From NCBI RefSeq assembly GCF_016900775.1, contig NZ_JACJKN010000012.1, positions 16,413 through 80,412 of the forward strand: a stretch of 64,000 nucleotides of DNA. The letters run 5' to 3'. The notes below the pieces were generated by a model that worked only from the letters and a program-made list of their open reading frames with translations, was not told the origin of the DNA and made no database searches. The DNA is from Olsenella uli (GTDB lineage: Bacteria; Actinomycetota; Coriobacteriia; Coriobacteriales; Atopobiaceae). Of the stretch, positions 35,695-43,757 are shown in pieces. The first letter of the stretch is position 1; the number at the start of each line of letters is the position of its first letter. The position numbers and the translations under genes are program-made.

Positions 35695-38600
35695 TTCCTG
35701 AGCCTCCTCTCGCAGTTGAGCACCGGGCAGAACAGGCACGCGTCGGCATCGACCGGCGCGGCCTCGATGTCGCCCGCGAGCATGCGGGAGATCGCGGCCG
35801 CGACGGCCTCCTCGCAGGAGTCGAGCAGGGCCTCCATGCCGCGCTCCCCCGCCCGGCCGAAGCCCTCCGCGCGCGGGACGCAGACCCGCTCGAGGCGCGC
35901 GGCCGAGGGCGCGCGGCCGCCGAAGACGTTCTCCGCGAGGTTCTCGTCCACGGCGCCGGCGAGCGCATGCCCGCCCTTGGTGCAGAGGTAGACCGCCGCG
36001 CGCACGGCGAGGCCGGGGAAGGCCCGGCGCACCACCTGGCCGTAGATGAGCGACTGCACGCGCCGGGGCAGCGCCGGGGCGCCGGGCGCGGGCCCGCCCT
36101 TGGGGAAGACGTCGTACTCCCGCGCAAAGCCGACGTCGGACTTGTGCTTGTAGTCGATCACCACCGCCTGGCCGTGGGCGTCCACGTCCACGCGGTCGAT
36201 CGTGCCGGTGAGGCGCACGCCGGCGTACTCCACCTCCGCGCCGCCGCGGCCGAACCCCCACTCGAAGAGGCGCGGCTCGAAGCCCTCGAAGAGGCCCGCC
36301 TCGTAGTCGAGCAGCGTCGCGAGGTCGCGCCTGAGGGCGCGCAGCTGCCCGGCCTGCTGCGCGCTGTGGGCGACGAGCGCCTGCGGGAGCGGGCGGGGCC
36401 GCTTTTTGCCCATGAGCTGGTACTGGTGCGAGAGGTGCGCGTCGAACTCCTCCTCCAGCACGGCGCGGGCGCGCTCGAGCTCCTCGGGCGAGCGCGGGGC
36501 CGAGCCGGGGACGCGCTCGGCGGGAGCCGCCTGCGCGAGGGCGACGAGCTCCTCCACGCGCGCGCGGTACTCCTCCGACTGCATGGCGTCCGGGGACGCG
36601 GCGCGCAGGTCCTCGAGCACGTGCGCGCCCAGCCTGCGCTCGAGCGCGCGGGCGAGCAGGTCGCGGTGCGTGACCTCGAGGACGCGGTGGGCGAAGGTGC
36701 CCATCTCGGCCCCGGTGAAGCCGGCGTCGGCGTCGCGCAGGCGCAGCCGCCGCAGGCTGAACCACTTGTAGGGGCACTCGAGGTAGGTCTCTATCTGGGA
36801 GGCCGAGAGGAGCGGGCGCGCCTCCTCGGCCGGGATGCCCTCGGGCGGCGGCGAGACGAGCGGGCGGCTCGCGTCGTCGATCCGGCCGGCGGGGGCCGGC
36901 GTCTCGGAGCCCACGCGGGCGGGGGCGCGGCCAGTCGCCGCGGCGTTCTTCCCCACGGCCGTCTCCGACCCCATGCGCACGGACGCGCCGCCCAGGGCGC
37001 GGCGCAGGTCCTCCGCGCCCGCGTCCGCCGCAAGGCCGTAGCACGCGAGGAGCTCCGTCAGCATGACGGAGGGATAGGCGGGGCGGCCGTCGGCGCCGAA
37101 GAGCGGCCGCTCGAGCACCACGTGGGAGCGGGCGGCGGCGAGCGCGGCGCGGAAGGCGTCGCGCGCGGCGGGGAGCGCGTCCGGGCGGGGCTCCACGCCA
37201 TAGGCCTCGAGCAGCGCCGACGCCACGTCGTCCGCCACGGGGACCGCGGACTCCGTGGAGGTCTGGCCGAGAAGGACGAGCGCGTCGGCCGAGCCGGGCG
37301 CGAGGGACGCCGCCGCGGACGGGGGGACGACCCGCGCGACGCAGCGGGCCCCCGGGGCCGCATGCTCGAGGCGCATCGAGGCGGGCTGCGCCGCGAGCGC
37401 GGCCTCGGCGACGGAGACGAGCTCCGCGAGGGGGACCGCCCCGGGCTCGGCGGGGTCTGCCGTGAGCCCGAGCTCCTTCAGGCACTTGGCCGCCGCCAGG
37501 ACGGCCGAGAGGACGGCCGCCGCCTCGGGCGCGACGGGCGAGGCGGCGTCCTCGCCCTGCACGAACGACGAGAGGAGCTTGGAGGCCGCGGACCCGAGCC
37601 TGCCGCGCATGAGCTCGCGCGTGGCGGCCGCCACCTGCAGGGAGGTGTCGCGCTCGGACGAGAGCTGCTCGAGCAGCGCGACGGGGGTGAGCAGGCGGTT
37701 GGCGCGCCAGGAGGCGTCGAGCGCGCGGGCGCGGGCGGCGCCGACGTGGGAGATCTCCGAGAGGAGGAAGTCCGAGAGCTCGCGCGGCGGCCACCAGGAC
37801 ATGTCGGCGAGCGCCACGCGCACGCCGCCCTCCACCGGCTCCGCGGGAGGCCAGGAGCGGGCGAGCTCGGAGAGGCGCGCGACGGCGCGGACAAACTGGA
37901 GGTAGGCGCGGCCGCACTCGGTCTTATCCACGGGGAGGGTGAGCTGCGCGCGCACCGAGACCCCGCGCGCGAGGAGGCGCGCCGAGAGCTCGCGCCACGC
38001 GGCGGCAGCGTCCGGCGCCACGATGACGACCTCGGACGCCCCCTCGCCCGCGAGGCGCGCGACCTCCCGGGCGACGAGCTCCGCGCGCGCCGAGGGACCG
38101 GCGGGCAGCAGCACGCGCACGGCGCCCGTCGGGCGGCACGGGGCGCCCCCGGCCCGGAAGAGCGCGTCGAGAAGGGCGCCCAGCTCGCCCGCGCGCGCGA
38201 CGGCGGCGCCAGCGTCGCCCGCCCGGGCCTCTCGGGCCTCGACGCCGCGAGCGCGGGCGAGCCGGCAGAGCTCCGCCGCGAGCGCCTCGCGCCCGGCGAG
38301 CGCGGGGCCCGCGCCCGCCCGGGACACGACCGTCACCTCGCCGCCTGCCGCAAGCCCGACGACGAGCTCGCGCACGGCCCGGGGCATCTCGGGAAACCCC
38401 GCGAGGACCATCCCGGGGGCCGCGACGCCCCCGTCCGCGAGCACGCCGGCGAGGCCCGCCATGACCTCGCACTCCTCGACGAGGCCGGCGGCCGCGAGCT
38501 CCTCCCGGTAGGCGCCGAGAAGCCCCACGAGCGCGCGCTCCGCCGCCGTCACGCCCTCGGCCGCAGAGGCGTCGGGCATCCAGGGCAGGCCGCGGCGCAC

Positions 38601-38954
38601 GAGGCGGGCGAGCAGCGCGGAGGTGCCGGGCGACACGCGCAGGGGGCTTGCGGGGCGCGCGGCGGCGCGGGCGAGGACGCGCGCGCAGATGGCCTCGCGC
38701 GAGACGGCGTCTGCGACGCGCCGGCCGTCCCCCCACACCTCCCAGCGCTCCTGGGCCCAGGCGGAGGGGGTGGTGACGGTGACGCCGAGCGCGAGGCCGC
38801 GCGCGGCGAGCGTGCGCTCGGCGTCGAGCGCCTGGGCGAAGCTCGGGACGAGCAGCGCGGCGCGCCCGCCCGCCTCGAGCGCCTCTCTCAGCGCCCCCTC
38901 GACGACGGCTCCGACGAGGGGCTCCTCGGTTGTTCTCACGACATGCAGCGACAT
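35691..38954 (-). CDS. addB: AddB-type nuclease subunit (RexB-like, Fe-S)
   Basis: 1087 aa. The N-terminal two thirds have the inactivated-helicase character of AddB/RexB, and no Walker A motif is visible at the expected start (RAALLVPSFAQALDAERTL). The C-terminal PD-(D/E)XK domain starts at LSASQIETYLECPYKWFSL. It has GTFAHRVLEVTH, the catalytic Asp-x-Lys in VVIDYKHKSD, and closes with CLFCPVLNC. Those three Cys plus the one in ECPYKW would bind a 4Fe-4S cluster as in AddB. It is upstream of and overlaps addA. A GTTCTTCTCG 10-mer lies 20 bp before its start (38975-38984). Confidence 0.88.
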   Translation of the reverse strand: MSLHVVRTTEEPLVGAVVEGALREALEAGGRAALLVPSFAQALDAERTLAARGLALGVTVTTPSAWAQERWEVWGDGRRVADAVSREAICARVLARAAARPASPLRVSPGTSALLARLVRRGLPWMPDASAAEGVTAAERALVGLLGAYREELAAAGLVEECEVMAGLAGVLADGGVAAPGMVLAGFPEMPRAVRELVVGLAAGGEVTVVSRAGAGPALAGREALAAELCRLARARGVEAREARAGDAGAAVARAGELGALLDALFRAGGAPCRPTGAVRVLLPAGPSARAELVAREVARLAGEGASEVVIVAPDAAAAWRELSARLLARGVSVRAQLTLPVDKTECGRAYLQFVRAVARLSELARSWPPAEPVEGGVRVALADMSWWPPRELSDFLLSEISHVGAARARALDASWRANRLLTPVALLEQLSSERDTSLQVAAATRELMRGRLGSAASKLLSSFVQGEDAASPVAPEAAAVLSAVLAAAKCLKELGLTADPAEPGAVPLAELVSVAEAALAAQPASMRLEHAAPGARCVARVVPPSAAASLAPGSADALVLLGQTSTESAVPVADDVASALLEAYGVEPRPDALPAARDAFRAALAAARSHVVLERPLFGADGRPAYPSVMLTELLACYGLAADAGAEDLRRALGGASVRMGSETAVGKNAAATGRAPARVGSETPAPAGRIDDASRPLVSPPPEGIPAEEARPLLSASQIETYLECPYKWFSLRRLRLRDADAGFTGAEMGTFAHRVLEVTHRDLLARALERRLGAHVLEDLRAASPDAMQSEEYRARVEELVALAQAAPAERVPGSAPRSPEELERARAVLEEEFDAHLSHQYQLMGKKRPRPLPQALVAHSAQQAGQLRALRRDLATLLDYEAGLFEGFEPRLFEWGFGRGGAEVEYAGVRLTGTIDRVDVDAHGQAVVIDYKHKSDVGFAREYDVFPKGGPAPGAPALPRRVQSLIYGQVVRRAFPGLAVRAAVYLCTKGGHALAGAVDENLAENVFGGRAPSAARLERVCVPRAEGFGRAGERGMEALLDSCEEAVAAAISRMLAGDIEAAPVDADACLFCPVLNCERRLRK

Positions 38955-39021
38955 GCGGTCCTCACGGCTCGACGGTTCTTCTCGCCAGAAATCGTAGCGC
39001 AGCGCCCGGACGGAAACGACG

Positions 39022-39318
39022 TCACGCCCCGTCGCCGATGCGCGCGAGGACCGTCCGGTAGCCGCCTGCGGGGCCGTTGAGGCACTTGGAGACGCGCGAC
39101 ACCGTCGTCGACGAGGCCCCCGTCGCCTGGGAGACGTCCACGTAGGACGCGCCGGCGGAGAGCATCGAGGCGACCTCGAGGCGCTGCGAGAGGTCGTCGA
39201 TCTCGCGCGCGGTGCAGAGGTCGGCGAGAAACGCGCGCGCCTCCTCGGGCGTCTCGAGGGAGCAGAGCGCGGCGAGGAGCCTCGTGACCTCGTTCTTCTC
39301 GGCTGCTCGCTCGTGCAT
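39022..39318 (-). CDS. YerC/YecD-type TrpR-related regulator
   Basis: 98 aa from ATG 39318, with GGAGGGAG upstream. The protein matches the TrpR-like YerC/YecD family: LCTAREIDDLSQRLEVASML, then the helix-turn-helix SYVDVSQATGASSTTVSRVSKCL. These small DNA-binding proteins are widespread in Gram-positives, with poorly known targets. A short inverted repeat CTTTA-N6-TAAAG (39351-39366) just upstream could be an autoregulatory operator. addB begins 68 bp downstream on the same strand, so it could be co-transcribed with addBA. Confidence 0.87.
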   Translation of the reverse strand: MHERAAEKNEVTRLLAALCSLETPEEARAFLADLCTAREIDDLSQRLEVASMLSAGASYVDVSQATGASSTTVSRVSKCLNGPAGGYRTVLARIGDGA

Positions 39319-39408
39319 TGGTCTCCCTCCTCGCGTCATGCCCCGCAATACTTTAGCGTAATAAAGCAATCTCGCAAGCGGGGCCCCGGACCCGGTCCCT
39401 CCCGCGCG

Positions 39409-39441
39409 AAAAAACGGCCGCCGCCCTGGGGCGACGGCCGT
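39409..39441 (-). terminator. Intrinsic terminator of efp
   Basis: Read on the minus strand, ACGGCCGTCGCCC pairs with GGGCGGCGGCCGT through a G-T pair and is followed by TTTTTT. It begins 22 bp after the efp stop codon. Confidence 0.85.
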
Positions 39442-39463
39442 CATGGTTGCGCTGCGGCAGCTG

Positions 39464-40027
39464 CTACACGCGGCTCACGAACTTGCCGGTGCGGGTGTCC
39501 ACCTTGATGCGCTCGCCCTGGTTGAGGTACATCGGGACCTGGATCACGGCGCCGGTCTCGATGGTGGCGGGCTTGGTGCCGCCCTGGACGGTGTCGCCCT
39601 TGAAGCCCGGGTCGGTCTCGGTGATCTCGGCCTCGATGAACATCGGGGGCTCCACGCCCAGAAGCTCGGTGTCGGCGTAGAGGAGCTGCGCGTTGTCGTT
39701 CTCCTTGAACCACTTGGCGTTGTCGCCGATGAAGTCGGCCGGGAGCTCCACCTGCTCGTAGGTCTCGTTGTCCATGAAGTAGTAGGTGTCGCCGTCGTTG
39801 TAGAGGTACTGCATCTCCTTGGTGATGAGCTGCACGTTCTCGAACTTGGTGCCGGCGTTGCAGGTCTGATCGATCACGCGGCCGCTCTTGAGGTCGCGGA
39901 TCTTGTAGCGGACGAAGGCGCCGCCCTTGCCGGGCTTGACGTGCTGGAACTCAACGATCGTGTAGTACTTGTCGTTGATCTTGAGGCCCATGCCGTTCTT
40001 GAAGTCTGCGGTGCTGATGGTTGCCAT
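39464..40027 (-). CDS. efp: Translation elongation factor P
   Basis: 187 aa, the usual EF-P length. The KOW-like N-terminal domain carries the conserved loop HVKPGKGGAFVRYK whose Lys near position 34 is the modification site in other bacteria. The two OB domains end with the GERIKVDTRTGKFVSRV signature. EF-P relieves ribosome stalling at consecutive prolines. ATG 40027 is chosen over the in-frame codon at 40075 because conserved sequence starts there. The upstream region has CATAC-GG-GTATG (40053-40064) and an 81-bp hairpin. Confidence 0.96.
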   Translation of the reverse strand: MATISTADFKNGMGLKINDKYYTIVEFQHVKPGKGGAFVRYKIRDLKSGRVIDQTCNAGTKFENVQLITKEMQYLYNDGDTYYFMDNETYEQVELPADFIGDNAKWFKENDNAQLLYADTELLGVEPPMFIEAEITETDPGFKGDTVQGGTKPATIETGAVIQVPMYLNQGERIKVDTRTGKFVSRV

Positions 40028-40081
40028 ATGGGACGCCTTTCTTGTCGTGCTGCATACGGGTATGTAGTCTAGCACCGTCGT

Positions 40082-40162
40082 GACGGGGGAGTTGCCGGCG
40101 CTCCGGCCCCGGTCACATATCTACCATGTGACCGCGGCCGGAGCGCCGGCAACTCCCCCGTC
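40082..40162. repeat. 81-bp near-perfect palindrome between efp and man operon
   Basis: A 27-bp arm (40082-40108, starting GACGGGGGAGTTGCC) pairs perfectly with 40136-40162. After a 2-nt mismatch on each side, GGTCACAT (40111-40118) pairs with ATGTGACC (40126-40133), leaving a 7-nt loop. It occupies almost all of the gap between the efp promoter region and the 3' end of the mannose PTS operon. No T run follows on either strand. It may stop transcription both ways, be a miniature mobile element, or form a small RNA. Confidence 0.85.
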
Positions 40163-40167
40163 CCCCG

Positions 40168-40554
40168 TCACGCCCGGCGCGTGATGCGACGCCAGAGGCC
40201 GCGCAGGCCCGCCGTTATCACATCGAAGAAGTTGAGCGAGCGCACGACCTTCTCGTTGCCCACGTGGTCGCGGATGGCGCGCAGCGTGGCGTGGTTGTTG
40301 CGGGTGGAGAACGCATAGTGGCCGTTCTGCTTGGTGAAGATGGCGAAGCGCGGGATCAGCCGGCCGCCGAACATCACCGAGGCGGCCACGTGGTCGATCT
40401 CGTCCCAGGGAATCTGGATGTAGTCCTCGACGTTCTTCTCGTTGTAGTACTCGAACGCCCGGTCCCCCACCATGACGTTGCCATAGGAGGAGAGCCCCGA
40501 GAAGGACGACGCGGGGGTCGTGAGCTCGACCTTGGTGTTCTGAGATTGGGCCAT
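40168..40554 (-). CDS. manO: DUF956 protein of mannose PTS operon (ManO)
   Basis: 128 aa from ATG 40554, with a GAGAGGAG site. It matches the DUF956/ManO proteins found at the end of mannose-family PTS operons: KVELTTPASSFSGLSSYGNVMVGDRAFEYY, then WDEIDHVAASVMFGGRLIPRFAIFTKQ. Its role is thought to be regulatory but is not well defined. It is the last gene of the operon, separated from manZ by a strong hairpin. A 10-mer copy lies at 40432 and another at 40498. Confidence 0.87.
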   Translation of the reverse strand: MAQSQNTKVELTTPASSFSGLSSYGNVMVGDRAFEYYNEKNVEDYIQIPWDEIDHVAASVMFGGRLIPRFAIFTKQNGHYAFSTRNNHATLRAIRDHVGNEKVVRSLNFFDVITAGLRGLWRRITRRA

Positions 40555-40584
40555 CGTGGAAGCTCCTCTCCGTGGTACAAGAGC

Positions 40585-40635
40585 GGGGCCGCGCCCCGGA
40601 AGGTCATTGTGACACTTCCTGCGGGACGCGGCCCC
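40585..40635 (-). terminator. Hairpin between manZ and manO
   Basis: GGGGCCGCG (40585-40593) pairs with CGCGGCCCC (40627-40635), and GGAAG pairs with CTTCC inside. Without a T tract it may act as an attenuator or an RNA-processing/stability element that lowers manO expression relative to the transporter genes. Confidence 0.5.
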
Positions 40636-40660
40636 GAGAAGTCGGGCCTGGGCCTGAGGC

Positions 40661-41605
40661 CTAGAGCAGGCCGATGAGGTGACCAACGATGCCGATGGCA
40701 AACATGCCGATGATGATGGCGATCGGGGAGACCTTCTTCTTGAGCAGCCAGCAGCACAGCAGCGTCACGCCCACGGCGGCGAGGCCGGGGATGAGGCTGT
40801 CGAGGTTGGCCTGGAGCGTGGTGACCTTCTCGACCTCAAGGCCGGTCGCGCCGAGCGAGGAGAACTGGGACAGCGCGCTGTGGATGGCGTCGGCAACGCC
40901 CTGGCCGCCGTTCTCGGCGGTCTCGGCGATGGCAGTCCAGTCGATGTAGGCGCCCTCGGACTGCGTGACCGTGGAGACGACCGGCGCGAAGGAGATGGAG
41001 ACCCAGCGCTCCACCAGGCCGCCGATGACGAACATGCCGAGGATGGAGGCGCCCTCGGTGATCTTGCCCATCAGGCCGCCGGAGAGGTCCTTGGTGATGG
41101 AGGTGCCGAGCTTGTAGCCGAACTCCTGGGCGTACCACATGAACGCCAGGCGCATGATGTTCCACACCACGAAGAAGAGGATCGGGCCGAGGATGGAGCC
41201 GCCCATCGCAAGCGAGGCGCCGAGGGCGCCGAGCAGCGGGCGGGCGGTGAACCAGAAGACCGGGTCGCCGACGCCGGCGAGCGGGCCCATCATGCCGACC
41301 TTGACGCCCTGGATGGCGGTGTCGTCGACGGGGGCGCCGTTGGCGCGGTCCTCCTCGAGGGCGAGCGTGACGCCGATGACGGGCGACGACACGTACGGGT
41401 GCGTGTTGTAGAACTCCATGTGACGCTTGAGCGCCGCGATCTGGTCATCCTTGTTGGTGTAGAGCTTCTTGATGGCCGGGATCATGGAGTAGCACCAGCC
41501 ACCGTTCTGCATGCGCTCGTAGTTCCAGGAGCCCTGGAGGAACTGGTGGCGCCACCAAACGGAGATGCGGTCCTTCTGGGACAGCGTGATCTTGTTCTCT
41601 GCCAT
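40661..41605 (-). CDS. manZ: PTS mannose-family EIID
   Basis: 314 aa with the EIID signature: WWRHQFLQGSWNYERMQNGGWCYSMIPAIKKLY, then GVKVGMMGPLAGVGDPVFWFTARPLLGALGASLA, and a C-terminal membrane helix region ending in IGMFAIGIVGHLIGLL. With EIIC it forms the membrane channel that takes up mannose, glucose or amino sugars and phosphorylates them. The start at ATG 41605 is 18 bp after the manY stop. Confidence 0.94.
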   Translation of the reverse strand: MAENKITLSQKDRISVWWRHQFLQGSWNYERMQNGGWCYSMIPAIKKLYTNKDDQIAALKRHMEFYNTHPYVSSPVIGVTLALEEDRANGAPVDDTAIQGVKVGMMGPLAGVGDPVFWFTARPLLGALGASLAMGGSILGPILFFVVWNIMRLAFMWYAQEFGYKLGTSITKDLSGGLMGKITEGASILGMFVIGGLVERWVSISFAPVVSTVTQSEGAYIDWTAIAETAENGGQGVADAIHSALSQFSSLGATGLEVEKVTTLQANLDSLIPGLAAVGVTLLCCWLLKKKVSPIAIIIGMFAIGIVGHLIGLL

Positions 41606-41623
41606 GTGTACTCTCCTCCCTTC

Positions 41624-42436
41624 CTACTCGTAGTCGTCCAGGATGTCGCCCAGCGGGTCGCCCGAGCCGATGGCGCCGGCGCCGGACTTGGCGACGTCCT
41701 TGAGGCCCAGGTAGATGAGGGCCAGGGAGAGGCCGATGGCGCCGAGGGCGATGAGGGTGAGCTCGGAGATGGCGGCGAGGCAGAAGCCGAGCGCGAAGAA
41801 CGGCCAGACCTCGTTGGTCGCCATCATGTTGATGACCATGGCGTAGCCGACGGCCGCGACCATGCCGCCGCCGATCGTCATTCCCTCGTTGAGCCACGCG
41901 GGCATCATGTTGAGGGCGCCCATGACGGCGTCGGACGGGATGAAGCAGAGGGCCGCCGCCGGGATGGCGATGCGGATGCCCTGCATGCAGATGGCGATGA
42001 TCTGCCAGAGCTCGATGGCCGCGAAGTTGCCCTTGGCCGCCGCGCCGTCCTGGATGTGGACCACGGGGATGGCGAGGGTGCGGACGATCATCGTGAGGAA
42101 GAGGCCTGCCACGGACAGCGGGACGGCCACGGCGATGGCCGTGGAGATGGCCGTGGACTGGTCGGAGCCGCCGTTGATGGCGATGACCATGAGGATGGCG
42201 GAGGCCACCGACGCGAGGGCCGCGTCAGGGGCGACGGCCGCGCCGACGTTGGCCCAGCCGAGGGCCATCATCTGCAGGGTGCCGCCGAGGATGATGCCAG
42301 CCTCGAGGTGCCCGCTCACCAGACCGATGAGCGTGCACGCGACGAGCGGCTGGTGGAACTGCCACTGGTCAAGGATGCCTTCCATGCCGGCGAGGAAGGC
42401 AACGATGACAATCAGGATGATTGTGAATACCGACAT
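41624..42436 (-). CDS. manY: PTS mannose-family EIIC
   Basis: 270 aa, strongly hydrophobic, with the EIIC signature FHQPLVACTLIGLVSGHLEAGIILGGTLQMMALGWANVGAAVAPD and several membrane segments. It begins 13 bp after the EIIAB stop. It is the sugar-binding membrane component of the mannose-type permease. The 10-mer CGAGAAGRAC was not found in manX, manY or manZ, unlike most of the window. Confidence 0.94.
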   Translation of the reverse strand: MSVFTIILIVIVAFLAGMEGILDQWQFHQPLVACTLIGLVSGHLEAGIILGGTLQMMALGWANVGAAVAPDAALASVASAILMVIAINGGSDQSTAISTAIAVAVPLSVAGLFLTMIVRTLAIPVVHIQDGAAAKGNFAAIELWQIIAICMQGIRIAIPAAALCFIPSDAVMGALNMMPAWLNEGMTIGGGMVAAVGYAMVINMMATNEVWPFFALGFCLAAISELTLIALGAIGLSLALIYLGLKDVAKSGAGAIGSGDPLGDILDDYE

Positions 42437-42449
42437 GTTTCCCTCCTTC

Positions 42450-43445
42450 TTATGCCTGGGCTGCCAGCTCGGACTTGGCCTTGTTCATCATGGAGTCGAA
42501 GTTCTCGGGCGAGTCGGCGGGGACCTTGCGGACGTCGAACTTGATGCCCTTGGCCGCGAGCTTCTCGATGGTGTCGTAGTCGTCCTGGTCCATGGCGATG
42601 GCCTGGGTCACGACGACCTTGCCCACGGAGTGGGCCATCGAGCCGAGGTTGACCTCCTTGATGTCCACGCCGCCCTCGACGCAGGCGAGAAGGTCCTGCG
42701 GGGTCTCGAAGAGCAGCATCGCCTTGGTGGCGCCGAAGCGCGGGTCCTTGGCGACCTCGATCATCTTCTTGATGGGGATGACGTGGGCCTTGACTCCCGG
42801 AGGCGCGGCCTGCTGGATCATCGTCTTGCGCAGCTCGTCGTGGGCGACGCCGTCGGAGACGACGATGATGCGGTCGGGGTTGGTCTGCTTGGTCCACGTG
42901 GTGGCCACCTGGCCGTGGAGCAGGCGGGTGTCGACGCGGCACATGACGAACTTGATGTGCCCGTCGCCGAGGACGGTGCCCTCGGGGATGGCGCCGGTCG
43001 GGGCGGACGCCGGAGCCGCTGCGGCCGCGGGCGCGGCCTCGGCGGGGGCGAGCTCCTCGGGCTTGATGCAGACGCCGGCCTTGGCCTCGGGATAGATGGC
43101 CTTGGCGACGTCGGCGGCGGTGTCGGCGCCCATGCGCTCACCGTAGGCCGAGATGAGCATCGGCAGGTTCATACCGCCGACGGCGACCCAGGTCGGGTGC
43201 TCCTCCAGCAGGAGCGAGACCTGGTTCCAGGGCGTGCCACCCTGGAGGTCAACCAGGAACAGGACCTGCTCCTGGTCCTCGAAGCCGGAGACAGCGTCGA
43301 GGATCTTCGCCCTGAGGTCATCTGGCCCCATGTCGGGCGTGAGCGTCACGGCGGCAACGTTCTCCTGAGGGCCAAAGATCATCTGGCCGGACATCTTGAT
43401 GCCCTCGGCGAACGAGCCGTGACTGGCTAGAACAATGCTAACCAC
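42450..43445 (-). CDS. manX: PTS mannose-family EIIAB
   Basis: 331 aa from GTG 43445; AGGAGG lies 6 bp upstream, while the ATG at 43450 is out of frame. The IIA domain (1-125) has the phospho-His in VLASHGSFAEG. An Ala/Pro-rich linker (about 130-150) leads to the IIB domain with the phospho-His in MCRVDTRLLHGQVATTW. It passes phosphate from HPr to the incoming sugar. It is the first gene of manXYZO. The promoter candidate lies about 110 bp upstream; no regulator gene is adjacent. Confidence 0.95.
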   Translation of the reverse strand: MVSIVLASHGSFAEGIKMSGQMIFGPQENVAAVTLTPDMGPDDLRAKILDAVSGFEDQEQVLFLVDLQGGTPWNQVSLLLEEHPTWVAVGGMNLPMLISAYGERMGADTAADVAKAIYPEAKAGVCIKPEELAPAEAAPAAAAAPASAPTGAIPEGTVLGDGHIKFVMCRVDTRLLHGQVATTWTKQTNPDRIIVVSDGVAHDELRKTMIQQAAPPGVKAHVIPIKKMIEVAKDPRFGATKAMLLFETPQDLLACVEGGVDIKEVNLGSMAHSVGKVVVTQAIAMDQDDYDTIEKLAAKGIKFDVRKVPADSPENFDSMMNKAKSELAAQA

Positions 43446-43553
43446 CGCATACCTCCTTTTCCAAACGCGGACTCTTACCTAACGGACAGCAGTGCACGAA
43501 GCACTGGGTTCCCCCTGCACACTTTCTCCCCCATTGCTTCACGCACCGTCCAT

Positions 43554-43582
43554 ATTCTACCAACTTGTGAACAACTCGTGAA
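43554..43582 (-). promoter_or_regulatory. Candidate promoter of the mannose PTS operon
   Basis: On the minus strand, TTCACG (43582-43577), a 17-bp spacer and TAGAAT (43559-43554). The -35 region contains two TTCAC copies (TTCACGAGTTGTTCACAAG) that could bind a regulator. A small hairpin CAGTGC/GCACTG near 43490-43505 lies in the leader. The rest of the 312-bp gap 43446-43757 is the palindrome at 43651-43732. Confidence 0.45.
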
Positions 43583-43650
43583 GGTGTCTCGTTAACATTT
43601 CCGACATCAACGGGGGCGCCTACTCGGGACGTCGTTCGGGGGCAGGCCCC

Positions 43651-43732
43651 TTCGCCTATTTGGGGACAGGCCCCTTTTAGGCAAGTCTCTGAAAAGACTT
43701 GCCTAAAAGGGGCCTGTCCCCAAATAGGCGAA
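43651..43732. repeat. GGGGACAGGCC REP-like element, long copy (38-bp perfect arms)
   Basis: 38 bases (43651-43688, beginning TTCGCCTATTTGGGG) pair perfectly with 43695-43732 around a 6-nt loop. The element is two REP-like modules, CCTATTTGGGGACAGGCC and CCCCTTTTAGGC, arranged head to head. It lies between the mannose PTS operon and pepQ, 25 bp from the pepQ stop codon. Confidence 0.88.
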
Positions 43733-43757
43733 AGAATGGGTGCCTTCCCCGCTGGCG

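Noticed and set aside
32152..37917. A single 1921-residue AddA-like protein
   Set aside because: The first 740 codons lie in a shifted frame of addB and are Arg/Ala/Gly-rich shadow sequence; the real AddA starts at GTG 35694 overlapping the addB stop.
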